A stretch of DNA of 64,000 nucleotides. Origin: Amorphoplanes friuliensis DSM 7358. GTDB taxonomy: Bacteria; Actinomycetota; Actinomycetes; Mycobacteriales; Micromonosporaceae. Where the stretch lies: positions 3,820,001 to 3,884,000 of the forward strand of contig NC_022657.1 of the NCBI RefSeq assembly GCF_000494755.1, in the 5' to 3' direction. This document shows, one piece after another, positions 1 through 8,191 of this stretch. Below the pieces are notes generated by a model. It did no database searches and was not told the origin of the DNA. It saw nothing but the letters and a program-made list of their open reading frames with translations. The position numbers were made by a program, and so were the translations under genes. How positions within the stretch are numbered: the first letter of the stretch is position 1; each line of letters begins with the position of its first letter.

Positions 1-7
1 CGCGGCG

Positions 8-562
8 ATGTACGCGTCGTTCCTCGTCTTCCTGATCCCGTGGTGGGCCGGCCTGCTCCCGCCCGCGGCCGTCCTGACCGGCGGCCACGTCCTGATGGTC
101 CCGGCGATGATCCTGACCATGCTCCACCGCCGGGCCGAATACACCGCGCCGCACCCCGCCGTCGAACGCACCGGGTTGCTCGCCCGCTGGCCGACGGTGC
201 TGGCCGTGCTCATGACCATCGACGTGATCGTCGAGCCTCAGAGCATGGCACCGTGGACACTGCTGGTGCTGGCTTTCGCGTACGTCGCCATCGGGGCGGT
301 GCGGGGCACGCTGCGGCCCCGGCGGACGCTGGTGGTGCAGGTGGCGGCGCTGGTCGCGTACCTGGTGCTGCTGGCCGCGGCCCTGACCGCCGGGCCGGTC
401 CTGAGCGTCGTGCTGGTGGGCTCGGGCTGGCTGGCCCACGCCGGCTGGGACCTGTGGCACCACCGCCACAACGCTGTCGTCCCGCGCGCCTTCGCCGAAT
501 GGTGCGGTGTCCTCGACGCCATCACCGGCATCTCGGTCCTCACCTACGCCGCCACCCTGTGA
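8..562 (+). CDS. Integral membrane protein, unknown function (5' end may be cut)
   Basis: I do not recognise the family. The 184-residue protein is strongly hydrophobic, with about five or six membrane segments, including stretches near residues 3-25, 60-75, 80-97, 108-130 and 131-145. A polar His-rich patch (WDLWHHRHN) lies near residue 148. The reading frame is open to the left edge and no ribosome binding site is visible, so the true start may lie outside the window. The 190 bases after the stop hold no gene. The frame has the GC bias at third codon positions expected of a real gene here. Confidence 0.7.
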   Translation: MYASFLVFLIPWWAGLLPPAAVLTGGHVLMVPAMILTMLHRRAEYTAPHPAVERTGLLARWPTVLAVLMTIDVIVEPQSMAPWTLLVLAFAYVAIGAVRGTLRPRRTLVVQVAALVAYLVLLAAALTAGPVLSVVLVGSGWLAHAGWDLWHHRHNAVVPRAFAEWCGVLDAITGISVLTYAATL

Positions 563-752
563 CCGGTCGTTGCTGTGCTTGCCACCGCCGGGTAGCGTGT
601 GGACCACGGCAGACGGAAGCCGAGTCGCATGGATCTCCCGGTCGAGATCCAGTCGGTGACTAAAGGGTCCAAGATCCTCCAGCACGGCACAGGAACACCA
701 GGCGCCATCCATCTCGATTGCCGTTGGCCGGGCAACGGAACGGGAGTGGATC

Positions 753-980
753 ATGCCCACCTTCGACCTCGCCACGCTGCCGGCCACTCTGGTCCGGCCT
801 CTCGTCGTGGCCATCGTCTATCTGCCGATCGTCCTGGTCACGCTGTTCGCCTGCCTGGTCCTGCTGGTGGCGATCGTCCTGCCGGCCACCCACGGTGACT
901 TCGCGCTGAAGACCCTGTCCCTGCTCCGCAAGTGGAGTGCCGACGCGTTGCGGGACACCCGAGTGGCGCGCCGGTCATGA
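753..980 (+). CDS. Small membrane protein coupled to caspase-like gene
   Basis: This is a 75-residue protein with one or two hydrophobic segments (about residues 15-48) and a short basic C-terminal tail. An ACGGGAG-type ribosome binding site lies just upstream. Its TGA stop overlaps the ATG of the caspase-like gene (ATGA at 977-980), which suggests translational coupling and a shared function. The family is not recognised. By analogy with other two-gene effector modules it could anchor, target or respond to the downstream protein at the membrane, but that is inference only. Confidence 0.7.
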   Translation: MPTFDLATLPATLVRPLVVAIVYLPIVLVTLFACLVLLVAIVLPATHGDFALKTLSLLRKWSADALRDTRVARRS

Positions 981-3544
981 CACCGAAGACGATCAGCGCG
1001 CGGGCCCGGCGGCGGGCCCGCTACACCGGCGAGACGTACGCCCAGGCCCGCGACGCGGTGCTGCGGCTGACCGCCGCCGGAGCCACCGCTCTGCCCGAGG
1101 CGCACAACGCCGCCCAGCAGCGGCTCGAGTCGCGGATCATGTCGGCGATCCTGAGCCGCCCGGCGCCGGCCGGCCTGCTCCCGGTGCGGGCGGTGCGCCC
1201 GTTCGGCGACGGGATCGAGCTGCTCATCACCGAGGGTCTGACCGAGCCGTTCTGCGGTGACGTCTTCGCTCCGCTCGACGGCTTCACGGCCCGGCCCCGC
1301 GGCCACGCGATCGAGGTGTCCGACGCGGCGTCGTCGGCCCGGGTCCTGCTGCGGAACCTGTCGCTGCGCCGGTACCGCACCGCGGTGGCCGCCGGGTCGG
1401 ACGAGCCGGCCTCGGTCGATCCCGCGCGGCAGGGCGAGGTCAGCGCGATGTTGCGGCGTCTCGCGCTGCTGGACGAGCCGGACGTGGCCGGCTGGGCCTC
1501 GGACTGGTTCCGGTGGGTTGCGCGGCTCTCCGCCGAGCCGGCCCGGCAGCCCGGTGAGCAGCTGGTCGCCATGCTGGCTGATCCGTTGTTCGGGTGTGCG
1601 GTCTCGGGTGTCGACGGGCTGGAGAACGTGCGGCGTCGCCGTCTCGCACCGTTCCGGGCCCCGGCGCCGCGCCGTCGCCGGGTCTTCGCCCTGATGGTCG
1701 GCATCGACCGGTACCTCGGGCCGATGCCGGCGCTGAGAGGGTGCCGCAACGACATCGAGGCAGCGATAAGCCATCTGCGCGGCATTATCCCCGACGACCT
1801 GCACGTTGTTGCTCTCTATGACGAGCAGGCGACCCGGGCTGCTGTGCTGGCGGGATTCCACGATCACCTGGGCCAGGCGGGTCAGGGCGACAGCGTCCTG
1901 TTCTGGTTCTCGGGCAGTGGCTCGCAGGCGCAGTCACCCCTCGACCCCGGCCCGGTCCAGACTCTGGTGTGCTCGGACAGCCGTGTCGATGACGTGCCGG
2001 ACCTCTACGCCCCCGAATTGACCAGGCTGGTCGACGACATCGCCGGTCGTGGCGCGCACGTCGTCACCGTGCTGGACGCCTGTCACTCGGGCGGGCTCTC
2101 CGCGCGGCCGTCGATCGTCCGCTCCCCGGAAGAGCTCGCCCCGGATCTTCCCCTCGGGTCGCTGCCCGGTCTCCTGCGGGAGGACGGCCGGACCGCGGTC
2201 CGGCCCGAGCACGTGGCGCTGGCTGCCTGTCGTGCCGACGAGACTGCCCAGGAGATGGTGATCGACGGAGCCACGCGCGGGCTGTTCAGCTCAGCGCTGC
2301 TGTCGGCCCTCACGAGGCTCGGTCCCGGCGCCACCTACCGCGAACTCATGATCGCGGCGCGGGCTCAGGTGGAGGACCGCATCGAGCATCAGGTGCCGAC
2401 GATGTCGCCGGTGGACGGCCGCCTCATCGATCAGCCGTTCCTCGGTGGACCGGTGCGGCGACCCGCCACGCGCGCCGTGATGCGGCGAGTGCGTGAGCAG
2501 TGGGAGATCGATCTCGGCGCCTGCCACGGTTTTGCTGCTGACGGGGACGGTCCCACCCTGGTGGCCGTCGCCGGATCCGGACCGTTGCGGCAGGCGCAGG
2601 TCTTGGAGGTGCAGGTCGCCAAGAGCCTGGTCGCTCCAGTGGGCTGGGAACCCGATCCCGGTGCGCAATATCCGGTGGCCCTCGCCGCGGTGCCGAGGCC
2701 GGCGGTCAGCTTGGCTTTCGACAACACCGCCGGTGCTGCTGCCGCCGGACTGCGGGCAGCGATCGAGACAGCCGGTCCCGGTGGGAGGCCATCGCCCTAC
2801 CTCCGGGTCGTCGAGACCGGCCCGCCCGATGTCATCGTGTCTGAGGCTGATGGCCTCACGGCTCTCGACGGGAACACCGGGAAGCCACTGGGGATCCTGC
2901 CGGATCAGGACCCGGTCCGTGAGCTCGAACGCCTGTCGCAGTGGCTTCAGTTGCGCCGCCTGGACAATCCGGGTTCTCCGCTCGCCGGCGCCGTGAAGAT
3001 CGAGCTGATCAGCGGTGGCGGCGGGCGCCTCCCTGTCGGTGCGGACGGAACCGTCGAGCTGGCCTACCGGTTCGCCGGTGACGGCTGGCAGTCGCCCGAG
3101 GTGCGGATCTCCCTGCGCAACACCACCGATCGGCGGCTCTACTGCATCCTGGTCGATCTCGCGGGTGAGGCCAGGAGTCACGTGGATTTGTTTCCCGGCG
3201 GCTGGGTCGATCCGGGAAAGGTGGCTGCCGCCATGCGTGGCCGGCAGATCCGCGTCTCGCTGCCGCAGTCGCGGCCGGTGATGCCGGGCGCCACCGCCAC
3301 CGACTGGCTCAAGCTTCTTGTCGCGGAACAGCCCCTCGACGCCGAGAAGTACCTGTTGCCGAGGACCGGCCAGGGTGGGCGGGCAGGGGAGTCACGCCTG
3401 TCGCGCCCGGCGACGGCAGCGCCGGTGAGCGGTTCACTGGTGGGTCATCGGGACGTCGCCGCGGCGTACCGGGGTGATCTCGGCGGAGGCGACTGGGCGG
3501 TGACCACGCTCCGGTTGATCACCTCAGTGCCGGTGGCTGTCTAG
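977..3544 (+). CDS. Caspase-fold (peptidase C14) protein with His-to-Ser change
   Basis: The protein has 855 residues. Residues 1-230 form an unrecognised domain. A caspase p20-like domain follows from about 233 (RVFALMVGIDRY) to about 490. A C-terminal region near 660-800 resembles the beta-rich tail found on other bacterial caspase-family proteins. The nucleophile motif LDACHSG is intact at Cys369. The usual GHG catalytic histidine motif reads SGSGSQ, with Ser314 (codon AGT) in place of His. The Ser314-Cys369 spacing of 55 residues fits the family, so the fold appears kept while the dyad is broken. The ATG at 977 overlaps the upstream stop, which is why I prefer it to an in-frame start at 932. 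It could be a pseudoprotease, a binding protein or an enzyme with altered catalysis. Confidence 0.85.
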   Translation: MTPKTISARARRRARYTGETYAQARDAVLRLTAAGATALPEAHNAAQQRLESRIMSAILSRPAPAGLLPVRAVRPFGDGIELLITEGLTEPFCGDVFAPLDGFTARPRGHAIEVSDAASSARVLLRNLSLRRYRTAVAAGSDEPASVDPARQGEVSAMLRRLALLDEPDVAGWASDWFRWVARLSAEPARQPGEQLVAMLADPLFGCAVSGVDGLENVRRRRLAPFRAPAPRRRRVFALMVGIDRYLGPMPALRGCRNDIEAAISHLRGIIPDDLHVVALYDEQATRAAVLAGFHDHLGQAGQGDSVLFWFSGSGSQAQSPLDPGPVQTLVCSDSRVDDVPDLYAPELTRLVDDIAGRGAHVVTVLDACHSGGLSARPSIVRSPEELAPDLPLGSLPGLLREDGRTAVRPEHVALAACRADETAQEMVIDGATRGLFSSALLSALTRLGPGATYRELMIAARAQVEDRIEHQVPTMSPVDGRLIDQPFLGGPVRRPATRAVMRRVREQWEIDLGACHGFAADGDGPTLVAVAGSGPLRQAQVLEVQVAKSLVAPVGWEPDPGAQYPVALAAVPRPAVSLAFDNTAGAAAAGLRAAIETAGPGGRPSPYLRVVETGPPDVIVSEADGLTALDGNTGKPLGILPDQDPVRELERLSQWLQLRRLDNPGSPLAGAVKIELISGGGGRLPVGADGTVELAYRFAGDGWQSPEVRISLRNTTDRRLYCILVDLAGEARSHVDLFPGGWVDPGKVAAAMRGRQIRVSLPQSRPVMPGATATDWLKLLVAEQPLDAEKYLLPRTGQGGRAGESRLSRPATAAPVSGSLVGHRDVAAAYRGDLGGGDWAVTTLRLITSVPVAV

Positions 3545-4563
3545 AAGAGAGACAGCTGGCCCGGGGTGGGTTCGCGGGAGCTGGCCAGACCGCGGCGGAA
3601 GACCCACGGCCGCAGCTCGGGGGTCAGGTCCTCGGTGCCGACCGGTGCCGACTCGCCGGTCAGGGCCCACAGGGACGGTCCGAGGTGGATGCCGCGGCCG
3701 GAGAGGGCCCAGCGGATCACCGAGCGGCGCAGGGGGAGGCGGGCCGCGCTCAGGTCCGGCATCGGGAGGTCGGCGCGCATGGCCATCAGGCGGCGGTTGC
3801 GGGCGACGATGTCGCGGGTCGCCGCGGCGGCCAGGTGTTGCAGGGCCTGTTCGCCGACCACCTCGCGGACCGCGGCGGAGTCGCCCCGGTCGATTGCCGC
3901 CCAGGCCGCGTCGACCGTGCCGAAGGTCTTGAGCAGGGCGGCCGCGCGGGCCCGGCCGAATCCGCGGACGCCGTGGAGGTTGTCGGACGGGTCGCCGCGC
4001 AGGGCCGCGTAGTCGCGGTACTGCCAGGAGTGGACGCCGTAGAGCTCGACCAGGGCCGGGGCGTCGATCAGGACGGCCTCGTCGAAGCCGCCGTTGCGGA
4101 CCCGCAGGACCGAGGTGGTGTCGTCGATGAGGGCGAAGGCGTCGCGGTCGCTGGTCATCAGGACCGAGCGCCAGCCGCGGCTGCGGGCGTGCTCGGCCGA
4201 GCTGGCCAGGACGTCGTCGGCCTCGTACGAGGGCGGGACGACCGTGCAGATGCCCGCGGCCCGCAGCAACTCGGGTGCGCCGGCGATCTGCTCGGCGAGG
4301 TCCGCCGACTTCGCCGGACGATGCGCCTTGTACGCCGGGTAGTCGACCTTGCGCGCAGAGTCGTCAGGGCAGTCGAAGCCGACCACCACACCGGACGGCC
4401 GCAGGTGGGCGGCGGCCCGGGCGATGTAGCCGATCAGACCCTTCAGCGCCCACACCGGCCGGCCGGCCTTGTCCAGCAGCCCGTCCAGCGCCGCGGCGTG
4501 GTACGCGCGGTGGACCAGACTGTTGCCGTCGAGGACGAGCAGCAAGGGGGCGGGGGCCGGCAC
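3541..4563 (-). CDS. Stand-alone 5'-3' exonuclease (PolA N-terminal/FEN family)
   Basis: The 340-residue protein matches the 5' nuclease domain of DNA polymerase I but has no polymerase. Metal-binding and fold motifs are present in order: LDGNSLVHRAYHA near the N-terminus, GFDCP with the arch-region motif YKAHR, YEADDVLA, MTSDRDAFALI, and GDPSDN followed by a helix-hairpin-helix-like GVRGFGRARAAALL. Family members remove RNA primers or flaps in replication and repair. The last five residues are QLSLF, the canonical beta-clamp-binding pentapeptide, preceded by a Pro/Gly linker. The gene converges on the caspase-like gene, and the two stop codons share the palindrome CTAG at 3541-3544. Confidence 0.9.
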   Translation of the reverse strand: MPAPAPLLLVLDGNSLVHRAYHAAALDGLLDKAGRPVWALKGLIGYIARAAAHLRPSGVVVGFDCPDDSARKVDYPAYKAHRPAKSADLAEQIAGAPELLRAAGICTVVPPSYEADDVLASSAEHARSRGWRSVLMTSDRDAFALIDDTTSVLRVRNGGFDEAVLIDAPALVELYGVHSWQYRDYAALRGDPSDNLHGVRGFGRARAAALLKTFGTVDAAWAAIDRGDSAAVREVVGEQALQHLAAAATRDIVARNRRLMAMRADLPMPDLSAARLPLRRSVIRWALSGRGIHLGPSLWALTGESAPVGTEDLTPELRPWVFRRGLASSREPTPGQLSLF

Positions 4564-4572
4564 CGGCCCAGC

Positions 4573-5529
4573 TTAATCGCCTCCCGCCGGACCGTAACGG
4601 GCGACAAGTTCCGACCCGAGCCGGGCGAGCTCGGCGCGGACCGACTCGGGCTCGATGACCTCGACGGATGCACCCCAGCCGGCGAGTTGCTCGGCGATCG
4701 ACACGGCCATCGGCGCGGCGACGCGGACCTGGACACGGCCGTCGTCGAGGGTGCCGAGGGTCTCGCAATGGCGGCCGAAGTGGTCGCGCAGGATCGGGAG
4801 CAGGCGTTCCGTGATCAGGACCGTCGCCGAGAGCAGGGAGCGGCGCTGCTCGACCTCGCCGACCACCCGGTCCCACTCCCGCTGCAGGTCGAAGCCGGCG
4901 GGCCGTTCGGCGACCAGGTCCGTCACGGTGGCGTCGGTGATCCGGTCCACCCGGAAGGTGCGCTGACCCCGGTCGGTGCCGGCGATCAGGTACCAGAGGT
5001 CGTCCTTGTCGACGAGTCCCAGCGGGTCGGCCAGGCGCGGGGCCGGGGGTCGGCCTCTGCTCGCGTACCCGAAGGTGACCTTGCGGCGGCGGACCACGGC
5101 GTCCTGCAGCAGGTCGACCACCGCCGGGCGGGTCTTGTCGCGATCACCCCAGCGGGCGGCGTCGACGATCACGGCGTCGGTCGCGGCCTCGGCGTCGGCT
5201 CGGAAGGTGTCCGGCAGGGCCCGGACCAGCTTGCGCAGCGCGGACCGGACAGCGGGCGCACCGGCCGCGGCCGGCCCGGCGAGCAGGAACAACGCCCGGG
5301 CCTCGGACGACGTGAGACCGGTCAGGTCGGTGCGGGCGCCGCCGACGAGCGACCAGCCACCGCCGCGGCCGGGCTGCGGATAGACCGGGACGCCGGCCGC
5401 GGACAGGGCCTCGAGGTCGCGGCGGGCGGTCGCCACCGAGATCTCGAGCTCGCCGGCCAGCTCGGCCGCGGTCACCCGGCCGCGGGCCTGCATCAGCAGG
5501 ACGGTGGCCACCAGACGGTCTGCGCGCAT
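4573..5529 (-). CDS. WYL-domain transcriptional regulator (YafY/DeoR-like HTH)
   Basis: The 318-residue protein has an N-terminal winged helix (residues 1-60, including LAGELEISVATARRDLEAL) followed by a WYL domain (WYLIAGTDRGQRTFRVDRI) and a C-terminal WCX-like region. Such proteins sense ligands or nucleic acids and regulate neighbouring genes. I chose the ATG at 5529 because homologues begin with the helix-turn-helix; the longer frame adds 37 unlikely residues. The divergent VOC gene starts 88 bases away, and a perfect 9-bp inverted repeat lies between them, so autoregulation plus control of the VOC gene is likely. Confidence 0.9.
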   Translation of the reverse strand: MRADRLVATVLLMQARGRVTAAELAGELEISVATARRDLEALSAAGVPVYPQPGRGGGWSLVGGARTDLTGLTSSEARALFLLAGPAAAGAPAVRSALRKLVRALPDTFRADAEAATDAVIVDAARWGDRDKTRPAVVDLLQDAVVRRRKVTFGYASRGRPPAPRLADPLGLVDKDDLWYLIAGTDRGQRTFRVDRITDATVTDLVAERPAGFDLQREWDRVVGEVEQRRSLLSATVLITERLLPILRDHFGRHCETLGTLDDGRVQVRVAAPMAVSIAEQLAGWGASVEVIEPESVRAELARLGSELVARYGPAGGD

Positions 5530-5548
5530 GACGGAAGACTCCCACGGA

Positions 5549-5571
5549 AAGTGCTCAGAAGGTGAGCACTT
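5549..5571. promoter_or_regulatory. Inverted-repeat operator between WYL regulator and VOC gene
   Basis: Perfect 9-bp arms AAGTGCTCA (5549-5557) and TGAGCACTT (5563-5571) are separated by GAAGG. The repeat sits in the 88-base divergent promoter region, 20 bases from the regulator start. It is the obvious candidate site for the WYL regulator. Confidence 0.7.
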
Positions 5572-5617
5572 ATGGGGCGCAGGATGAGGCCACAACACAC
5601 CGGACAGGGAGAACACG

Positions 5618-6067
5618 ATGTTCCGAGGATTTGCCACCATCAGCTTCTACGCCGACGACCTCGCCGCCGCCCGCGACTGGTACGCCGAGCTGCTCGGCCA
5701 GGAGGCCTACTACGCGTTCCCGCCCGCGCCCGCCGCGCCGGCCTACGTGGAGTTCCGGGTCGGCGACGACGAGGACGAGCTCGGCTTCATCGACCGCCGG
5801 TACGCCCCTCCGGGCGCCGCGAACGCCCCCGGTGGTGCGGTGATGTTCTGGCACGTCGACGACCTGCAGGGCACCTTCGACCGGCTGCTGAAACTCGGCG
5901 CGACCGAATATCAGCCGATCACCGCGCACGGTGACGGCGAGGGTTTCACCACCGCGTCCGTGGTCGACCCGTTCGGGAACGTACTCGGCATCATGCACAA
6001 CCCGCACTACGTCGAGCTGCTGGCGTCCCGGGTCAGCTCACCGAGCGCGGCGTCGAAGACCTCGTGA
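5618..6067 (+). CDS. VOC-family (glyoxalase/bleomycin-resistance fold) protein
   Basis: The 149-residue protein shows the vicinal-oxygen-chelate fold: TISFYADDLAAARDWYAELLG at the start and FTTASVVDPFGNVLGIMHNP at the end. Members include glyoxalases, dioxygenases and drug-binding proteins. The metal or substrate set cannot be assigned here. A good ribosome binding site (AGGGAGA) precedes the ATG. Its last 61 bases overlap the 3' end of the convergent aminotransferase gene, so the C-terminal tail rich in Ser and Ala is probably family-specific. It is paired with the divergent WYL regulator. Confidence 0.88.
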   Translation: MFRGFATISFYADDLAAARDWYAELLGQEAYYAFPPAPAAPAYVEFRVGDDEDELGFIDRRYAPPGAANAPGGAVMFWHVDDLQGTFDRLLKLGATEYQPITAHGDGEGFTTASVVDPFGNVLGIMHNPHYVELLASRVSSPSAASKTS

Positions 6068-7404
6068 TGCCGGGCCACGTCCTCGGGCGTGGTCGCCGGG
6101 CACATCAGCGCCATGTTGTGGAAGGGCGTGAGCAGGATGCCGCGATTGAGCAGATAGGTGTGCAGGTAGTCCTCGAGCTCACCGTCGGCTGACGCGGCGG
6201 ACGCCGTGCCGTTCCGGGGTGCCGGCGAGGCGAAGCGGTATTCGACCCGCGCGCCGAGCCGGCTGACCGACCACGGCAGCGCGTACCGGTCGATGATCTT
6301 GCGGACGCCGTCGGCAAAACCGGTCGCGACCTCGATCATCCCGGCGAAGGCGGCCTCGGTGAGCACCTCCTCGAGGGTCGCCCGGGTGGCCGCCATCGAC
6401 ACCGGGTTCCCGGCGAGCGTCCCGCCGACCCCGCCCATGTCGATCAGGTCCAGGTCGCCGCGTCCGAGCAGGTCAGCGGCCAGTTCCGCCGACATCCCGT
6501 ACGCGCCGACCGGCACACCGCCACCGATGGCCTTCCCGATCGTGACGACGTCGGGCTCCAGCCCCCACGCCGCCGTCGCGCCACCGGGCCCGGCCGAGAA
6601 CGTGTGCGTCTCGTCGTTGATCAGGTACGTCCCGTGCTCGCGGGTCAGCGCCCGCACACCCTCGAGATAACCGGGCTCGGGCAGCACGATGCCGATGTTG
6701 GTCAGCGCCGGCTCCATCAGCACGGCCGCGACGTCCCCGTGCGCCAGCTCCCGCGCCAGACCGTCCAGATCGTTGAACTCGGCCACCCGGCTGGTCAGCG
6801 TCACATCGCTTGGCGCCCCGACGTTGCCCTCCCGGCTCCGCGGCCGCCCGTCGGGCCCGACGACGATCAGCGACTCGTCCACCGACCCGTGATAGCAGTA
6901 GCTGTTGACCAGGATCCGCGAGCGGCCCGTCACCGCCCGCAGCAACCGGATCGCCCACCGGTTCGCGTCGGTCGCCGTCAGCGCAAAACTCCACTCCGGT
7001 ACGCCGAAGCGCCGGCTCAACTCCGCACCGACCACAGCGGCGTCCTCGGTCGGCAGCATCGTGCTCGCCCCGCCCAGCTCACCGAGCCGTCGTGTCACTG
7101 CCTCGACCACGGGCGCCGGGGAGTGCCCGGCCATGGCGGCGGTGTCACCCAGGCAGAAGTCGACGTACTCGTGCCCGTCGACGTCGCTGAGCCGCGCACC
7201 CCGCGCCCGGTCGACATAAACGGGATAGCCGGCGGCACTCTTGTTCATCCACGTCATCGGCACCCGGCCGAACAGGTGCCCGGCCCGCGCGTAGGCGTCC
7301 GCCGACCTCGGGTTCCGCTCGGCGAACAGGGCCCGCTCCCGGCCCGTCAGCAGCCGGAGGCGGTCACGATCGATGACGCGCTCCGCGCCGGGGTCCGTCG
7401 ACAT
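6007..7404 (-). CDS. Class-III PLP-dependent aminotransferase (HemL-like)
   Basis: The 465-residue protein is of normal length for the class-III family. It has VDGHEYVDFCLGDTAAMAGHSP near the N-terminus, the cofactor-binding NDETHTF, and the Schiff-base lysine in TIGKAIGGGVPVGAYG (about Lys291). The arrangement is closest to glutamate-1-semialdehyde aminomutase-like transaminases, but chromosomal hemL normally sits with other haem genes and none are here. It is more likely a catabolic or secondary-metabolism transaminase with unknown substrate. Its 3' end overlaps the VOC gene by 61 bases. Confidence 0.88.
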   Translation of the reverse strand: MSTDPGAERVIDRDRLRLLTGRERALFAERNPRSADAYARAGHLFGRVPMTWMNKSAAGYPVYVDRARGARLSDVDGHEYVDFCLGDTAAMAGHSPAPVVEAVTRRLGELGGASTMLPTEDAAVVGAELSRRFGVPEWSFALTATDANRWAIRLLRAVTGRSRILVNSYCYHGSVDESLIVVGPDGRPRSREGNVGAPSDVTLTSRVAEFNDLDGLARELAHGDVAAVLMEPALTNIGIVLPEPGYLEGVRALTREHGTYLINDETHTFSAGPGGATAAWGLEPDVVTIGKAIGGGVPVGAYGMSAELAADLLGRGDLDLIDMGGVGGTLAGNPVSMAATRATLEEVLTEAAFAGMIEVATGFADGVRKIIDRYALPWSVSRLGARVEYRFASPAPRNGTASAASADGELEDYLHTYLLNRGILLTPFHNMALMCPATTPEDVARHHEVFDAALGELTRDASSST

Positions 7405-7488
7405 GGCGGAACGCTACCTCGCTTTTCCTCAGCCGCCGGCCGCCACGGCCGATCTTCGGGGCCCGGTCACCGAACAGGAGCTCACGAG

Positions 7489-7629
7489 ATGGACCTGGCC
7501 ATGAACGCGCTCAACTCGGTGATCGCCGATCTCTTCGGCCCGGATTCGCCGGTCCCGTGGTGGGCCTGGGCCGCCACCGCCATCATGATCTTCGGTGGCT
7601 TGCTGGCCCCTATGTACCGCGACGAGTGA
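7489..7629 (+). CDS. Very small membrane protein (46 aa), unknown
   Basis: This short frame has a clean AGGAG at 7476-7480, eight bases before the ATG. It encodes 46 residues with one hydrophobic helix (VPWWAWAATAIMIFGGLLA) and a charged C-terminus (MYRDE). It lies between the aminotransferase start and the next plus-strand gene. No family is recognised. The ribosome binding site and amphipathic N-terminus argue that it is translated. Confidence 0.5.
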   Translation: MDLAMNALNSVIADLFGPDSPVPWWAWAATAIMIFGGLLAPMYRDE

Positions 7630-7650
7630 CTCCCATGATCTGATCCCCCG

Positions 7651-8073
7651 ATGGCAGGCTTCATCGTTCTCGAGGACGGCCGCTCCTACGCGGCGTCCGG
7701 CCGGGCGACCGACGCGGTGATCCGCGCGATCGCCGCCGAGCTCGCCGACCCGGTCTTCGCCGAGTGGCTGACGGGCTGTCAGGCGCAGTTCCTCGGTAGC
7801 GGAATGGGCGGCGTCGACGTCCGCCAGATCGCCCCACAGCACCGCGGACCGTTCTACGAGGCGGCCCGCGCGGCCTTCGGGCGTGCGCGGGACAACGGCT
7901 TCGAGCACATGGAACCGGGTTCCGACGAGCTGGCGACCTGGCTGTCGAACTTCGGCGACCTGATCGAGATGGTCGACCGGTGGCGTGCCGGTGAGGCTCC
8001 CGAGCTCTTCAACCCGCACGTCGCCGGCCTCGAGCCCCCGACCGACCGGCGTGAGGGCCCGGGCTGGGGCTGA
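7651..8073 (+). CDS. Hypothetical soluble protein (140 aa)
   Basis: No family is recognised. The protein begins MAGFIVLEDGRSYAASGRATDAVIRAIAAEL and is mostly helical in character, with acidic and aromatic residues. It has no signal peptide or membrane segment. The ribosome binding site is weak. It lies 21 bases after the 46-aa frame and 118 bases before the peptidase gene, so it may be cotranscribed with either. It resembles small immunity-like or regulatory cytosolic proteins in composition only. Confidence 0.65.
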   Translation: MAGFIVLEDGRSYAASGRATDAVIRAIAAELADPVFAEWLTGCQAQFLGSGMGGVDVRQIAPQHRGPFYEAARAAFGRARDNGFEHMEPGSDELATWLSNFGDLIEMVDRWRAGEAPELFNPHVAGLEPPTDRREGPGWG

Positions 8074-8191
8074 TCGGGTCCGCGCCCCGGCCGGAACGTT
8101 TCGACCCCCGACCACCCGGCTGGATGCGCGCCCCGGCCGGGAACGGCCTGCGAGAATTCCGTCCGGGACTTCGGCGAGGCCGGGAGGCGCA

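Noticed and set aside
3685..5565. A 626-codon plus-strand open frame
   Set aside because: It is antisense to the nuclease and WYL genes, which have strong family matches. The translated sequence is low-complexity Arg, Gly, Asp and Val.
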